A stretch of DNA of 37,990 nucleotides from CAZOHG01 sp964579725. GTDB lineage: Bacteria > Zhuqueibacterota > JdFR-76 > BMS3Abin05. Within the stretch, counting starts at the first letter, position 1. Each line of letters starts with the position of its first letter. Of the stretch, positions 7,717-15,924 are shown in pieces. Below the pieces are notes generated by a model. It worked only from the letters and a program-made list of their open reading frames with translations, had not been told where the DNA came from and searched no databases. The position numbers and the translations under genes are program-made. The stretch covers positions 1 through 37,990 of the forward strand of contig CAZOHG010000034.1 of the NCBI GenBank assembly GCA_964579725.1. The letters run 5' to 3'.

Positions 7717-9034
7717 CGACGACGAAAATCTCTGTCGTGTGATGGCCCACCAGCTCAAACAAATGAATTACAAGGTGAAAACCGCGCAAACGGGCGAAGA
7801 GGGATTGAGAATTTTCAAAACGGAATCTTTTGATGTGATTCTTTCCGATATTAATTTGCCTGGGATTTCCGGAATGGACGTGTTGGCTAAAATTCGGGAA
7901 AAGGACAAAAATGTTATTTTCATTTTGATTACCGCCTACGGTTCGGTGGAAAATGCCGTTGCTGCTTCCAAAATTGGTGCGGATGACTATTTGACAAAGC
8001 CTTTCGGAAAAGAAGCCATGCGATTTGTTATTGAAAAAGCCCTTCGCTTTCGACAGCTTCGGCAGGAGAATCTTCGGTTAAAGGTAGAACTTTCCCACAA
8101 ATTCGGATTTGAGGCCTTGGTGGGTAGAAGTCCCAAAATGGAGGCCCTTATTCAAATGGCAGCGCGAATTGCCCTCAGTGAATCCACCGTCCTCATTTTA
8201 GGGGAAAGCGGTACGGGAAAAGAACTTCTGGCCAGAGGCATTCACGCCAACAGCACCCGACGCAACGGCCCGTTCGTTACGGTTAACTGTCCCTCTATTC
8301 CCGAGCAGCTTTTGGAGAGCGAATTATTCGGACACGTGAAAGGTTCTTTCACGGGGGCTTTGAAGGACAGGCGGGGGAAATTCGAAATGGCCGCCGGCGG
8401 CACAATTTTTTTGGATGAAATCGGGGATCTGAAATTCGATCTTCAGTCGAAATTGCTACGCGTTTTACAGGAACGGGAAATTGAACGTGTGGGCGAAAGC
8501 AAACCGATTCCTGTGGATGTGCGAATTATTGCCGCCACGAACAAAAATCTCGAGCAAATGATGAAAAACGGGGAGTTTCGGGAAGATTTGTATTACCGGC
8601 TTCGGGTTCTCCCGTTGGAAATTCCCCCCTTGCGGGAACGTCGGGAGGATATTGTACCTCTGGTGCACCATTTTCTGGAGAAATACGCCAACGGAGCCGA
8701 GTTTACCATTTTGCCGGAAACGCTTGAACTGTTGGAAAAATACGACTGGCCGGGAAATGTACGTGAGCTTGAAAATGTGATTGAACGGGCAGTGGTGCTC
8801 AGCCCGTATGCCATTATTTCACCCGATTTGCTTCCGCCTGAGATCCAAAACCAGCGTTTGGAGCAGGGAAAATCCGCGCGGGATTCGGACAAAACGTTGC
8901 CACAAATGGAGGAAAATGCCATTCGAGAGGCTCTTCGAAAAACGGGAGGAAATCGATCGCAGGCGGCAAAGCTTTTGGGAATCCCACGCCATGTGCTGCT
9001 CTACCGGCTCAAAAAATATGGCATGGAATCGTAA
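7694..9034 (+). CDS. NtrC-family sigma-54-dependent response regulator
   Basis: This 446-residue activator has a receiver domain (1-120; acidic pocket DDD at 8-10, phospho-acceptor Asp52, Lys102). The AAA+ sigma-54 interaction domain (about 140-370) has Walker A GESGTGKE at 170-177, a sigma-54 contact loop reading GSFTGA at 217-222, and Walker B TIFLDE at 237-242. A Fis-type helix-turn-helix ends the protein (NRSQAAKLLGIPRHVLLYRL). The loop has Ser where most members have Ala; Ser occurs in working relatives. The start at 7694 begins MTKILLIDDD and has AAAGG a few bases upstream; an earlier in-frame start at 7580 would lie deep inside the kinase gene and is rejected. It would activate sigma-54 promoters when phosphorylated by the kinase just upstream. 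I did not find a convincing -24/-12 element in the window, so its targets are probably elsewhere. Confidence 0.94.
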   Translation: MTKILLIDDDENLCRVMAHQLKQMNYKVKTAQTGEEGLRIFKTESFDVILSDINLPGISGMDVLAKIREKDKNVIFILITAYGSVENAVAASKIGADDYLTKPFGKEAMRFVIEKALRFRQLRQENLRLKVELSHKFGFEALVGRSPKMEALIQMAARIALSESTVLILGESGTGKELLARGIHANSTRRNGPFVTVNCPSIPEQLLESELFGHVKGSFTGALKDRRGKFEMAAGGTIFLDEIGDLKFDLQSKLLRVLQEREIERVGESKPIPVDVRIIAATNKNLEQMMKNGEFREDLYYRLRVLPLEIPPLRERREDIVPLVHHFLEKYANGAEFTILPETLELLEKYDWPGNVRELENVIERAVVLSPYAIISPDLLPPEIQNQRLEQGKSARDSDKTLPQMEENAIREALRKTGGNRSQAAKLLGIPRHVLLYRLKKYGMES

Positions 9035-9084
9035 GGGGATTCTCAAATTGAAAACGGGGGAAACGTTCAGGGAAAACCTGTTCG

Positions 9085-9519
9085 TTACCGGAACATGGCT
9101 TTAATACTGCCCCAGGTATGGTGAACCCCTGAAATCTGTGGGCTTACAATGGCCGTGGGCGAAAAGGAAATAATCTCGTCCGAATCGGCATCTTTAATCC
9201 CGAGGCGGTAATAGAATGTCCGTCCGGTGGGCTTAAAAATTGTGCGGTCGACGTATTGGTACGATTTGGGATTGGCTGGAGAAGCCGGCGTCGAGGAAGC
9301 CTTGACAAAATCAATTGCCAGAAAATTTTGGCCGTCCGTACTGCGCTGCACCTGGTAGCCGCTCACACTTGTTTCTTGTGAGACCTTCCAGGTAAGTTCC
9401 ACCCGGTTGTACCCGGCTGCCGCGTGGAATTCAACAATGACTACGTCAGCCGCAACGAAACCGGCCAAAAACAAGACCAGAACGCCGAGAAAAACAACTT
9501 TTGAAAGGTACCTTTTCAT
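9085..9519 (-). CDS. small exported fibronectin-III-like protein
   Basis: The only convincing minus-strand gene encodes 144 residues: a signal peptide (VVFLGVLVLFLAGFVAADV, cleavage near residue 24-25) and one beta-rich domain with a fibronectin type III look (RVELTWKVSQE, YQVQRSTDGQNF, TFYYRLGIKDAD). The tail ends in HHTWGSIKAMFR, a compact hydrophobic and basic motif that could be a sorting or anchoring signal; this is inference. The start at 9519 is preferred over an upstream in-frame ATG at 9630 because it begins the signal peptide and has AGG about six to eight bases upstream. It is convergent with the response regulator and divergent from cpgS, so it is a stand-alone gene. It could be secreted or attached to the outer surface. 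Confidence 0.75.
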   Translation of the reverse strand: MKRYLSKVVFLGVLVLFLAGFVAADVVIVEFHAAAGYNRVELTWKVSQETSVSGYQVQRSTDGQNFLAIDFVKASSTPASPANPKSYQYVDRTIFKPTGRTFYYRLGIKDADSDEIISFSPTAIVSPQISGVHHTWGSIKAMFR

Positions 9520-9530
9520 AACTAACCTAA

Positions 9531-9558
9531 AATATAATAAGAATTTGTCCAATGTCAA
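9531..9558 (-). promoter_or_regulatory. promoter for the FnIII-like protein
   Basis: On the minus strand a perfect TTGACA (complement of 9553-9558) is followed after 16 bases by TATATT (complement of 9531-9536). The predicted transcription start is near 9524, only about five bases before the ATG, so the message would be nearly leaderless unless another -10 is used. Confidence 0.6.
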
Positions 9559-9945
9559 GTGATTTTTTAGAATATCGTATTTTTTTTGAAAAAGTTTAGA
9601 CTTTTCTTGAAGAGGAGGTTTAAGTGGCACCTGTCCGTACTTGTTTCAAAAGGCAAAACGAGTGAACGTGTGGTTTTTTCCAAAACAGAAGCTGAATTTG
9701 TGTGACCTGTCATGCGGAAAACAGAAATAAAGGAGAGAAACTTCGGAATCAGAAGGGAAGATTTCAGTCGTTCAAAATACGACAAAATCTATCTCCTTAA
9801 ATATGAAATTTTTTTCATATTAAACGGATTCGGAATAAAAATATTGAATTTCAAACAATTTTTTCTTACATTTTTCTGGTTTGTTTGTTAATGCTTTTGT
9901 TTTAATAGTTTATGACTCCTTTACATAGATGAGAGAGAGGTTCAT
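9559..9945. other. regulatory gap between divergent genes
   Basis: Nothing here looks like a full gene. It contains an A/T-rich inverted repeat (9800-9821) and a 13-codon reading frame on the + strand at 9624-9665, preceded by GAGGAGGT-like sequence (9612-9619). The cpgS start at 9946 has AGAGAGG at 9934-9940. A weak TTGTTT (9881-9886)/TAATAG (9903-9908) pair with 16-base spacing is the best promoter candidate for cpgS. Confidence 0.4.
9800..9821. repeat. A/T-rich inverted repeat upstream of cpgS
   Basis: AATATGAAA at 9800-9808 and TTTCATATT at 9813-9821 are exact reverse complements around four T residues. It may be an operator or a weak hairpin in the long gap before the cpgS homologue; there is no direct evidence for either. 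Confidence 0.35.
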
Positions 9946-11268
9946 ATGAGGCGTGAAAATGTGTTGATTATGGGCGCTGCCGGTAGAGATTTTCACAATT
10001 TCAACGTCTATTTTCGAGATAACGAGCAGTACAATGTTGTCGCGTTTACCGCGACGCAAATTCCCAATATTGAAGGACGAGAATACCCCCCCGAATTAGC
10101 CGGAAGCCTTTACCCCAAAGGCATCCCGATCTACCCTGAAAGTCAGCTAACCGATTTAATTAAAGAGAAAAAAATTGATTTGGTTGTGTTTTCGTACAGC
10201 GACGTGCGCCACGAATACGTCATGCACAAGGCCTCGGAAGTCATGGCCGCGGGTGCCAATTTTATGGTTATGGGGGGTGAAAAAACAATGGTGAAGAGCA
10301 CCAAACCGGTGATTTCCATTTTGGCGGTGCGCACCGGTTGTGGGAAGAGTCAGACGACCCGGCGCGTAAGCCGTATTTTGAAATCCCTTGGCAAAAAAGT
10401 AGTGGCCATTCGGCACCCCATGCCCTATGGAGACCTGAACGCCCAGCGCATCCAGCGTTTTGCCACACTGGAAGATATGGACAGGTACGATTGCACCATT
10501 GAGGAAAGGGAGGAGTACGAACCGCACATTGCAATGGGAAATGTGGTTTACGCCGGAGTGGACTACGAGGCGATTTTGCGGGAGGCGGAAAAGGAAGCCG
10601 ATGTGATTTTGTGGGACGGCGGCAACAACGACATGTCATTTTACAAATCGGATTTAACCATTACGGTCGTGGATCCCCACAGGCCCGGCCACGAATTGCT
10701 CTATTTCCCGGGCGAAACCAATCTCCGTTTGGCCGATGTGGTGGTGATTAATAAAATTGACACAGCCAATCCGGAAAATGTAGAGATCGTTCGGAAAAAT
10801 ATTGAAGCGGTCAATCCAAAAGCAACGGTTGTGGATGCCGCTTCGCCCATTTTTGTGGACAATCCGGATGTGATTCGGAATAAACGCGTGCTGGTGGTGG
10901 AAGACGGACCAACGTTGACGCACGGTGAAATGACCTACGGTGCCGGTGTTGTGGCCGCAAAAAAGTTTGGTGCAGCGGAAATGGTGGATCCGCGGCCCTA
11001 TTTGGTGGCTTCGATTGAAGACACCTACCGAAAATACCCCTACATTGGCACGTTGCTTCCCGCCATGGGATACGGGGAAAAACAGGTGGCCGACTTGGAA
11101 AAGACGATCAATCGAACGGAAGCCGACAGCGTTGTCATTGCAACGCCCATTGATTTGCGCCGAATTATTAAAATCAACAAACCGTCAACCCGGGTTCTGT
11201 ACGAGCTTCAGGAATTGGGAACGCCCGATCTGGAAGGTATTCTCAAAGAATTTGTGAAGAATCAGTAA
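9946..11268 (+). CDS. cpgS: cyclic 2,3-diphosphoglycerate synthetase homologue
   Basis: This 440-residue protein resembles CpgS, the archaeal enzyme that uses ATP to close 2,3-diphosphoglycerate into the cyclic phosphoanhydride, a thermoprotective solute in some methanogens. It opens with a nucleotide-binding-like strand (NVLIMGAAGRDFHNFNVYF). It then shows a P-loop variant (AVRTGCGKSQT, about 127-137), WDGGNND at 223-229, and a G-protein-like INKID motif at 268-272. The family is also annotated as a GTPase in many bacteria, so the bacterial reaction is uncertain. The start ATG has AGAGAGG five bases upstream. It is followed after eight bases by carbamate kinase, and this pairing suggests chemistry involving acyl-phosphate or carbamoyl-phosphate rather than only solute synthesis. 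Family membership is fairly sure; the substrate is not. Confidence 0.8.
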   Translation: MRRENVLIMGAAGRDFHNFNVYFRDNEQYNVVAFTATQIPNIEGREYPPELAGSLYPKGIPIYPESQLTDLIKEKKIDLVVFSYSDVRHEYVMHKASEVMAAGANFMVMGGEKTMVKSTKPVISILAVRTGCGKSQTTRRVSRILKSLGKKVVAIRHPMPYGDLNAQRIQRFATLEDMDRYDCTIEEREEYEPHIAMGNVVYAGVDYEAILREAEKEADVILWDGGNNDMSFYKSDLTITVVDPHRPGHELLYFPGETNLRLADVVVINKIDTANPENVEIVRKNIEAVNPKATVVDAASPIFVDNPDVIRNKRVLVVEDGPTLTHGEMTYGAGVVAAKKFGAAEMVDPRPYLVASIEDTYRKYPYIGTLLPAMGYGEKQVADLEKTINRTEADSVVIATPIDLRRIIKINKPSTRVLYELQELGTPDLEGILKEFVKNQ

Positions 11269-11276
11269 ATTCCGCC

Positions 11277-12224
11277 ATGCCTGCCATTAAAAAAGCCGTG
11301 GTGGCGCTTGGGGGAAATGCCATTACGCGCGAGTTTGAGGAAGGTGACATCTACCAGCAGTTTGCCAACACACGGCGAAGTCTGTTGGGGGTGATCGAAA
11401 TGGTGGAGCGCGGCTACCACCTGTTGCTGACGCACGGGAACGGCCCGCAGGTGGGCAATTACCTCATTCGGATTGAGGCCTCCCGCCATTTGGTTCCGCC
11501 ACTTCCGCTGGGAATTGTGGTGGCCGATTTGGAAGGGGGTATGGGGTACATGATTGGTCAGTCCCTCTGGAACAAATTACACATTCGCTCCATTGACCGG
11601 AGTGTGGTGACAATTTTAACCCAGGTGGTAGTGGATAAAAATGATCCGTCTATTCACAACCCGACCAAATTTGTCGGGCCTTTTTACAAAAAGGAAGATT
11701 TGCCCAATTTGGAAGCCCGCGGCTGGATTGTGAAAGAAGACCCCGGGCGGGGGTACCGCCGGGTGGTTCCGTCGCCCAAACCATTGGACATTATTGAGAA
11801 AAAGATCATTAAACAGCTCTTTGACCAGGGGGTAATTCTTATCGCGGCCGGCGGAGGGGGGATCCCGGTGTATTTTGAGGAAGATGGCCGTTTGGAGGGG
11901 GTGGACGCCGTCATTGACAAGGACCTGGCTTCCGCCGTAATTGCCAAAGAAATCGGGGCAACCGAACTGTACATTTTAACAGCTGTGGAGAAGGTGGCGC
12001 TGAACTACCGCCAGCCAAATCAAGTGGATTTGGACGTTTTGACCGTGAGTGAGGCCAAAAAGTATTTGGCTGAGGGCCAATTTCCCCCAGGAAGCATGGG
12101 TCCCAAAATTCAAGCCGCAATTGATTTTCTGGAAAGCGGCGGAGAGAGTGTGGTCATTACCTCGGTAGAAAAACACGTGGATGCCATTCAGGGGAAAACG
12201 GGTACCCGGATTGTCAGGGGGTAA
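11277..12224 (+). CDS. arcC: carbamate kinase
   Basis: This 315-residue amino-acid-kinase-family protein catalyses reversible transfer between ATP plus carbamate and ADP plus carbamoyl phosphate. Family marks include VVALGGNAI near the N-terminus, THGNGPQVGN, the AAGGGGIPV glycine loop at about 191-199, and VDAVIDKDLAS. Length is normal. The start lies eight bases after the cpgS stop with no strong ribosome binding site, so it is probably coupled to cpgS translation. No arginine deiminase or ornithine carbamoyltransferase gene is nearby, so an arginine-fermentation operon is not supported here. It may make ATP from carbamoyl phosphate produced elsewhere, or supply carbamoyl phosphate. Its tie to the cpgS homologue is the interesting part. 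Confidence 0.93.
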   Translation: MPAIKKAVVALGGNAITREFEEGDIYQQFANTRRSLLGVIEMVERGYHLLLTHGNGPQVGNYLIRIEASRHLVPPLPLGIVVADLEGGMGYMIGQSLWNKLHIRSIDRSVVTILTQVVVDKNDPSIHNPTKFVGPFYKKEDLPNLEARGWIVKEDPGRGYRRVVPSPKPLDIIEKKIIKQLFDQGVILIAAGGGGIPVYFEEDGRLEGVDAVIDKDLASAVIAKEIGATELYILTAVEKVALNYRQPNQVDLDVLTVSEAKKYLAEGQFPPGSMGPKIQAAIDFLESGGESVVITSVEKHVDAIQGKTGTRIVRG

Positions 12225-12286
12225 AAATCAGGTCGAAAAATCAAATGGCGACCGTTCCCTGAGAGGATTTTTCTGAAAGCAACCCG

Positions 12287-12312
12287 AGCTCTCATCGCAT
12301 TCGAGGAGAGCT
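12287..12312 (+). terminator. hairpin between arcC and sucC
   Basis: AGCTCTC at 12287-12293 and GAGAGCT at 12306-12312 form a perfect 7-bp stem. The sequence after it (TTCACATTTTT) has only a delayed T-run, so it could be a weak terminator or a leader hairpin of the sucCD transcript. Confidence 0.4.
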
Positions 12313-12363
12313 TTCACATTTTTAAAGCAAAGGTCCATTTAAATTGAAGGAGGATACGATTCC

Positions 12364-13521
12364 GTGAAAATTCATGAATATCAAGCCAAGGAAATTTTGA
12401 AGAAGTACGGTGTAGCTGTGCCGCGCGGCCGGGTGGCTTTTACGCCGGAAGAAGCCCGAAAAATAGCCGAGGAATTAGGCGGCAAGGTGGTGGTGAAAGC
12501 CCAAATTCACGCCGGTGGACGTGGTAAAGCCGGAGGTGTGAAACTGGCCGGCAGCCCGGAAGAAGCGGAAAAAATCGCACGCGATCTGATCGGAAAAGTT
12601 TTGGTTACTCACCAAACGGGCCCGGAAGGCAAAGAGGTGCGGAAAGTGTTGGTCGAAGAAACCATGGACATCCAGCGGGAATTGTACGCCGGCGTTGTTC
12701 TGGATCGGTCTCGCTCCCAATTGGTTTTTATGGTCAGTACCGAAGGCGGTGTGGAAATTGAAAAAGTGGCTGCCGAAACACCTGAAAAAATTTTAAAGGA
12801 ATATGTGGACCCTGCCGTGGGACTTCAGGCTTTTCAGGCCCGAAAAATGGCCTACGGCTTGAAATTGCAGGGAGATCAGGTGAAAAACGGCGTCAAATTT
12901 CTCATGGCGCTCTACAAGGCTTACGTGTCCAGTGACGCCTCTTTGGCCGAGATTAACCCGTTGGTGGTCACAAAAGATGGGCGGGTTTTGGCGCTGGATG
13001 CCAAAATCAATTTCGACGACAATGCCTTGTACCGCCACAAAGATTTCAGCGAATTGCGCGATCTGAACGAAGAAGACCCGCTGGAAGTGGAAGCGTCCAA
13101 ATATCATTTAAATTATATTAAATTGGACGGAAATGTGGGGTGTATGGTGAACGGTGCCGGTTTGGCCATGGCCACGATGGACATCATCAAATTGGCAGGC
13201 GGGGAACCGGCCAACTTTTTAGATGTGGGGGGCGGCGCCAGTGCCGAGACCGTGGAAAACGGTTTCCGAATCATTCTGTCCGATAAAAACGTGCAGGCTG
13301 TTCTGATTAATATTTTCGGCGGCATCGTGCGCGGCGATCGGGTAGCCACCGGCGTGGTGGAAGCCGCCAAAAAGGTGGGTGTCAAAGTGCCGGTTGTCGT
13401 GCGTTTGCAGGGCACCAATGCCGAAGAAGGCGCCCGTATTTTGCGCGATTCGGGACTGGATTTCGTAGTTGCCAAGGATTTAAAAGACGCGGCGGAAAAG
13501 GTGGTTGCTGCGGTGAAATAG
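12364..13521 (+). CDS. sucC: succinyl-CoA synthetase, beta subunit
   Basis: This 385-residue ATP-grasp protein has the canonical start MKIHEYQAKEILKKYGV and the nucleotide-binding VVVKAQIHAGGRGKAGGV segment. The C-terminal ligase domain has FLDVGGGAS and NIFGGIVRGD. Together with the alpha subunit it interconverts succinyl-CoA and succinate while making or using ATP or GTP. The start is GTG at 12364, with an excellent AAGGAGG (12347-12353) ten bases upstream. It is followed 50 bases later by sucD and then by the four kor genes, forming a 2-oxoglutarate to succinate module that may run in either direction. Nucleotide preference cannot be fixed from the sequence by eye. Confidence 0.97.
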   Translation: MKIHEYQAKEILKKYGVAVPRGRVAFTPEEARKIAEELGGKVVVKAQIHAGGRGKAGGVKLAGSPEEAEKIARDLIGKVLVTHQTGPEGKEVRKVLVEETMDIQRELYAGVVLDRSRSQLVFMVSTEGGVEIEKVAAETPEKILKEYVDPAVGLQAFQARKMAYGLKLQGDQVKNGVKFLMALYKAYVSSDASLAEINPLVVTKDGRVLALDAKINFDDNALYRHKDFSELRDLNEEDPLEVEASKYHLNYIKLDGNVGCMVNGAGLAMATMDIIKLAGGEPANFLDVGGGASAETVENGFRIILSDKNVQAVLINIFGGIVRGDRVATGVVEAAKKVGVKVPVVVRLQGTNAEEGARILRDSGLDFVVAKDLKDAAEKVVAAVK

Positions 13522-13571
13522 AACCCTTTACAGTTTGAAAAAATAGTGTTTGAAATAAAAGGAGGTTTAAA

Positions 13572-14450
13572 TTGAGTGTTCTAATTGACGAAAATACTCG
13601 CCTGGTGGTACAGGGAATCACGGGAGGCGAGGGCTCCTTCCACACCCGCCAGATGATCGAATACGGTACCAATGTGGTGGCCGGTGTGACCCCGGGAAAA
13701 GGTGGCCAGAAATTCGACGACAAAATTCCTGTTTTTAATACCGTTGCTGAAGCGGTTCGGGAAACCGGCGCGAATGCTTCCGTTATTTTTGTGCCACCCC
13801 CCTTTGCGGCAGATGCCATTATGGAAGCGGCTGACGCGGGGGTGGACGTGACGGTTTGCATTACGGAAGGTATTCCGACCCTGGATATGGTGAAAGTCCA
13901 TACCTATTTGGAAAGCCGGAAAACGCGTCTGATTGGCCCCAACTGTCCGGGGATTATTTCCCCCGGAAAGGCGAAGGTGGGCATCATGCCCGGTTTTATT
14001 CACCGGCAGGGCCACGTGGGGGTCATTTCGCGCAGCGGGACGCTGACGTACGAAGCGGTACATCAACTCACCACCTTGGGCATTGGGCAAACCACCTGTA
14101 TCGGCATTGGGGGGGATCCCATTATCGGAACGCCCTTTGTGGACGCTTTGAAATTGTTCAAAGATGACCCGGAAACCGAAGCCATTGTCATGATCGGCGA
14201 AATCGGTGGGACGGCGGAAGAGGAAGCAGCGGCGTACATCGAGAAAAATGTTGACAAGCCTGTGATTAGTTTTATTGCAGGGCGCACGGCTCCTCCCGGA
14301 CGCCGAATGGGCCATGCCGGCGCGATTATTTCCGGGGGCAAGGGAACGGCCGCCGAAAAAATGGCGGTTTTGCGCGCAGCAGGCATCCATGTTGTAGAAA
14401 GTCCTGCCGAGATCGGCGTGACCGTTCAAAAAGCGCTGCAAGGAAATTGA
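13572..14450 (+). CDS. sucD: succinyl-CoA synthetase, alpha subunit
   Basis: This 292-residue subunit binds CoA at its N-terminus (VVQGITGGEGSFHT) and carries the phosphohistidine His248 in GRRMGHAGAI, the residue phosphorylated during turnover. IGPNCPGIISPG is also typical. The start is TTG at 13572, with AAAAGGAGG ending six bases before it; no better start exists and the protein aligns from residue 1. It pairs with sucC immediately upstream. Expression with korDABC is likely because the next gene begins less than 100 bases after the stop. Confidence 0.97.
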   Translation: MSVLIDENTRLVVQGITGGEGSFHTRQMIEYGTNVVAGVTPGKGGQKFDDKIPVFNTVAEAVRETGANASVIFVPPPFAADAIMEAADAGVDVTVCITEGIPTLDMVKVHTYLESRKTRLIGPNCPGIISPGKAKVGIMPGFIHRQGHVGVISRSGTLTYEAVHQLTTLGIGQTTCIGIGGDPIIGTPFVDALKLFKDDPETEAIVMIGEIGGTAEEEAAAYIEKNVDKPVISFIAGRTAPPGRRMGHAGAIISGGKGTAAEKMAVLRAAGIHVVESPAEIGVTVQKALQGN

Positions 14451-14528
14451 GGAGTGAGAAAAACGGGATTTTGCTCGGCGAATTGAAATCGCCTGACATT
14501 TATTTTCAATTGGATGAAGGAGATAAAA

Positions 14529-14774
14529 ATGGCGGAAGTTGGTGTAAAAGCAAAGCCGAAGGCTAAAAAAGAGCCCCCGGTTATTGAAGTCATTTACGAA
14601 AATTGCAAAGGGTGCGATATTTGTGTGGATGTCTGTCCTACCAATGTACTCGCCTTGGTTAAAGCGGCGAACAAGTGGGAAGGCTATGTGGTGGAAGTCA
14701 AATATCCTGAAAAATGCACCCGGTGCATGTTGTGTGAAATTCACTGCCCCGATTTTGCGATTAAAGTTTATTAA
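14529..14774 (+). CDS. korD: 2-oxoacid:ferredoxin oxidoreductase, delta (ferredoxin) subunit
   Basis: This 81-residue protein is a two-cluster ferredoxin. Cys26, 29, 32 and 36 with Cys63, 66, 69 and 73 form two CxxCxxCxxxC motifs for [4Fe-4S] clusters. It relays electrons from the thiamine-diphosphate site to external ferredoxin. The first 19 residues are Lys/Ala/Pro-rich, a short basic tail. The start at 14529 is chosen over ATG 14514 because AAGGAG at 14517-14522 lies six bases before it and overlaps the upstream ATG. It leads the korDABC block; the following gene starts 15 bases later. Confidence 0.92.
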   Translation: MAEVGVKAKPKAKKEPPVIEVIYENCKGCDICVDVCPTNVLALVKAANKWEGYVVEVKYPEKCTRCMLCEIHCPDFAIKVY

Positions 14775-14789
14775 GCTGGAGGAAATAAA

Positions 14790-15923
14790 GTGAGTAAAAA
14801 AATGCAACTTTACAGCGGCAATGAAATTGTGGCCGAAGGCGCCATTGCAGCCGGATGCCGTTTCTTTGCCGGATACCCGATTACGCCTTCCTCGGAGGTT
14901 GCCGAACGGATGTCCAAGATGTTGCCTCAGGTAGGAGGCCGGTTTATTCAAATGGAAGATGAAATTGCCAGCATGGCGGCGATCATTGGAGCTTCTCTGG
15001 CCGGTCGGAAAACCATGACGGCCACCAGCGGCCCCGGTTTTTCGTTGAAGCAGGAAAATCTGGGATTCGCTACCATTGCCGAAGTTCCCTGTGTAATTGT
15101 AAACGTCATGCGCGGCGGACCCAGTACGGGATTGCCGACAGCACCGTCTCAGAGCGACGTGATGCAAGCGCGGTGGGGGACCCACGGGGATCACCCCATT
15201 ATTGCGCTAACACCCTCGTACATGCGGGAGATTTTTGACGAAACGGTTCGTGCCTTTAATTTGGCCGAGAAATACCGAACGCCCGTGATTTTGCTTTTGG
15301 ATGAGGTGTTGGCACATTTGCACGAAGGCGTCGAATTGCCCGATCCCGAAGAGATTGAGATCGTCAATCGGAAAAAACCCACGGTTCCGCCCGAAGAATA
15401 CAAGCCCTTTGAAGACACCGACGACCACGTGCCGCCCATGGCTAACTTTTTCGAAGGTTACCGCTACCACGTGACCGGGTTGAGCCACAATCAATTGGGA
15501 CTTCCGACAACGGATTTTGAGATTGTTCACAGTATTCAGGTACGTCGCCAGAAAAAGATCGACGATCACCTGGACGACATTTTAAAATGGGAAGAGCTTT
15601 ACCTGGATGATGCCGAAATCGTGGTGCTGGCGTACGGCTCCACCGCGCGTTCGGCGACAGACGCCGTAAATGAGCTGCGCCGTGAGGGCGTCAAGGTCGG
15701 ACTTTTTCGCCCCATTACCATTTGGCCTTTTCCCGAAGCGGAGGTGGCCAAAATCGCCGAAAAAGTCCACACAATTGTGGTTCCCGAAATGAATTTGGGG
15801 CAGATTGTTTTGGAAGTGGAACGCATTGCCAAAAGCAATGCCACCGTTATCGGGATTAATCAGGTGGGTGGCGTTCCGATTAGACCCCGTGAAATTGTAA
15901 GCAGAGTAAAGGAGGTTGCATAA
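14790..15923 (+). CDS. korA: 2-oxoglutarate:ferredoxin oxidoreductase, alpha subunit
   Basis: This 377-residue subunit contributes the pyrimidine-binding and transketolase C-terminal domains. Marks include FFAGYPITPSSEVAE, MEDEIASMAAIIGASLAG and MRGGPSTGLPTAPSQSD, which forms part of the active site. GTG start at 14790 with GGAGG at 14778-14782. The reaction is 2-oxoacid plus CoA and oxidised ferredoxin to acyl-CoA, CO2 and reduced ferredoxin, and is reversible. Adjacent sucCD makes 2-oxoglutarate the best substrate guess, although relatives acting on branched-chain 2-oxoacids (Vor) look similar. Confidence 0.92.
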   Translation: MSKKMQLYSGNEIVAEGAIAAGCRFFAGYPITPSSEVAERMSKMLPQVGGRFIQMEDEIASMAAIIGASLAGRKTMTATSGPGFSLKQENLGFATIAEVPCVIVNVMRGGPSTGLPTAPSQSDVMQARWGTHGDHPIIALTPSYMREIFDETVRAFNLAEKYRTPVILLLDEVLAHLHEGVELPDPEEIEIVNRKKPTVPPEEYKPFEDTDDHVPPMANFFEGYRYHVTGLSHNQLGLPTTDFEIVHSIQVRRQKKIDDHLDDILKWEELYLDDAEIVVLAYGSTARSATDAVNELRREGVKVGLFRPITIWPFPEAEVAKIAEKVHTIVVPEMNLGQIVLEVERIAKSNATVIGINQVGGVPIRPREIVSRVKEVA

Positions 15924-15924
15924 A

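Noticed and set aside
8342..8359. Ser in the sigma-54 contact loop as an inactivating change
   Set aside because: GSFTGA occurs in functional family members, and the rest of the AAA+ motifs are intact.
9625..9640. TGGCAC-type start of a sigma-54 promoter upstream of cpgS
   Set aside because: The -24 GG is present but the base pair at the -12 position is TA instead of GC, so the element is incomplete.
9567..9785. 72-codon minus-strand frame in the divergent gap
   Set aside because: No ribosome binding site, no domain, and it runs across the promoter of the FnIII-like gene.
13581..15194. A 537-codon open frame on the minus strand across sucD, korD and korA
   Set aside because: It is a shadow produced by codon use in the real + strand genes, which have full family motifs; the translated minus frame has no recognisable domain.
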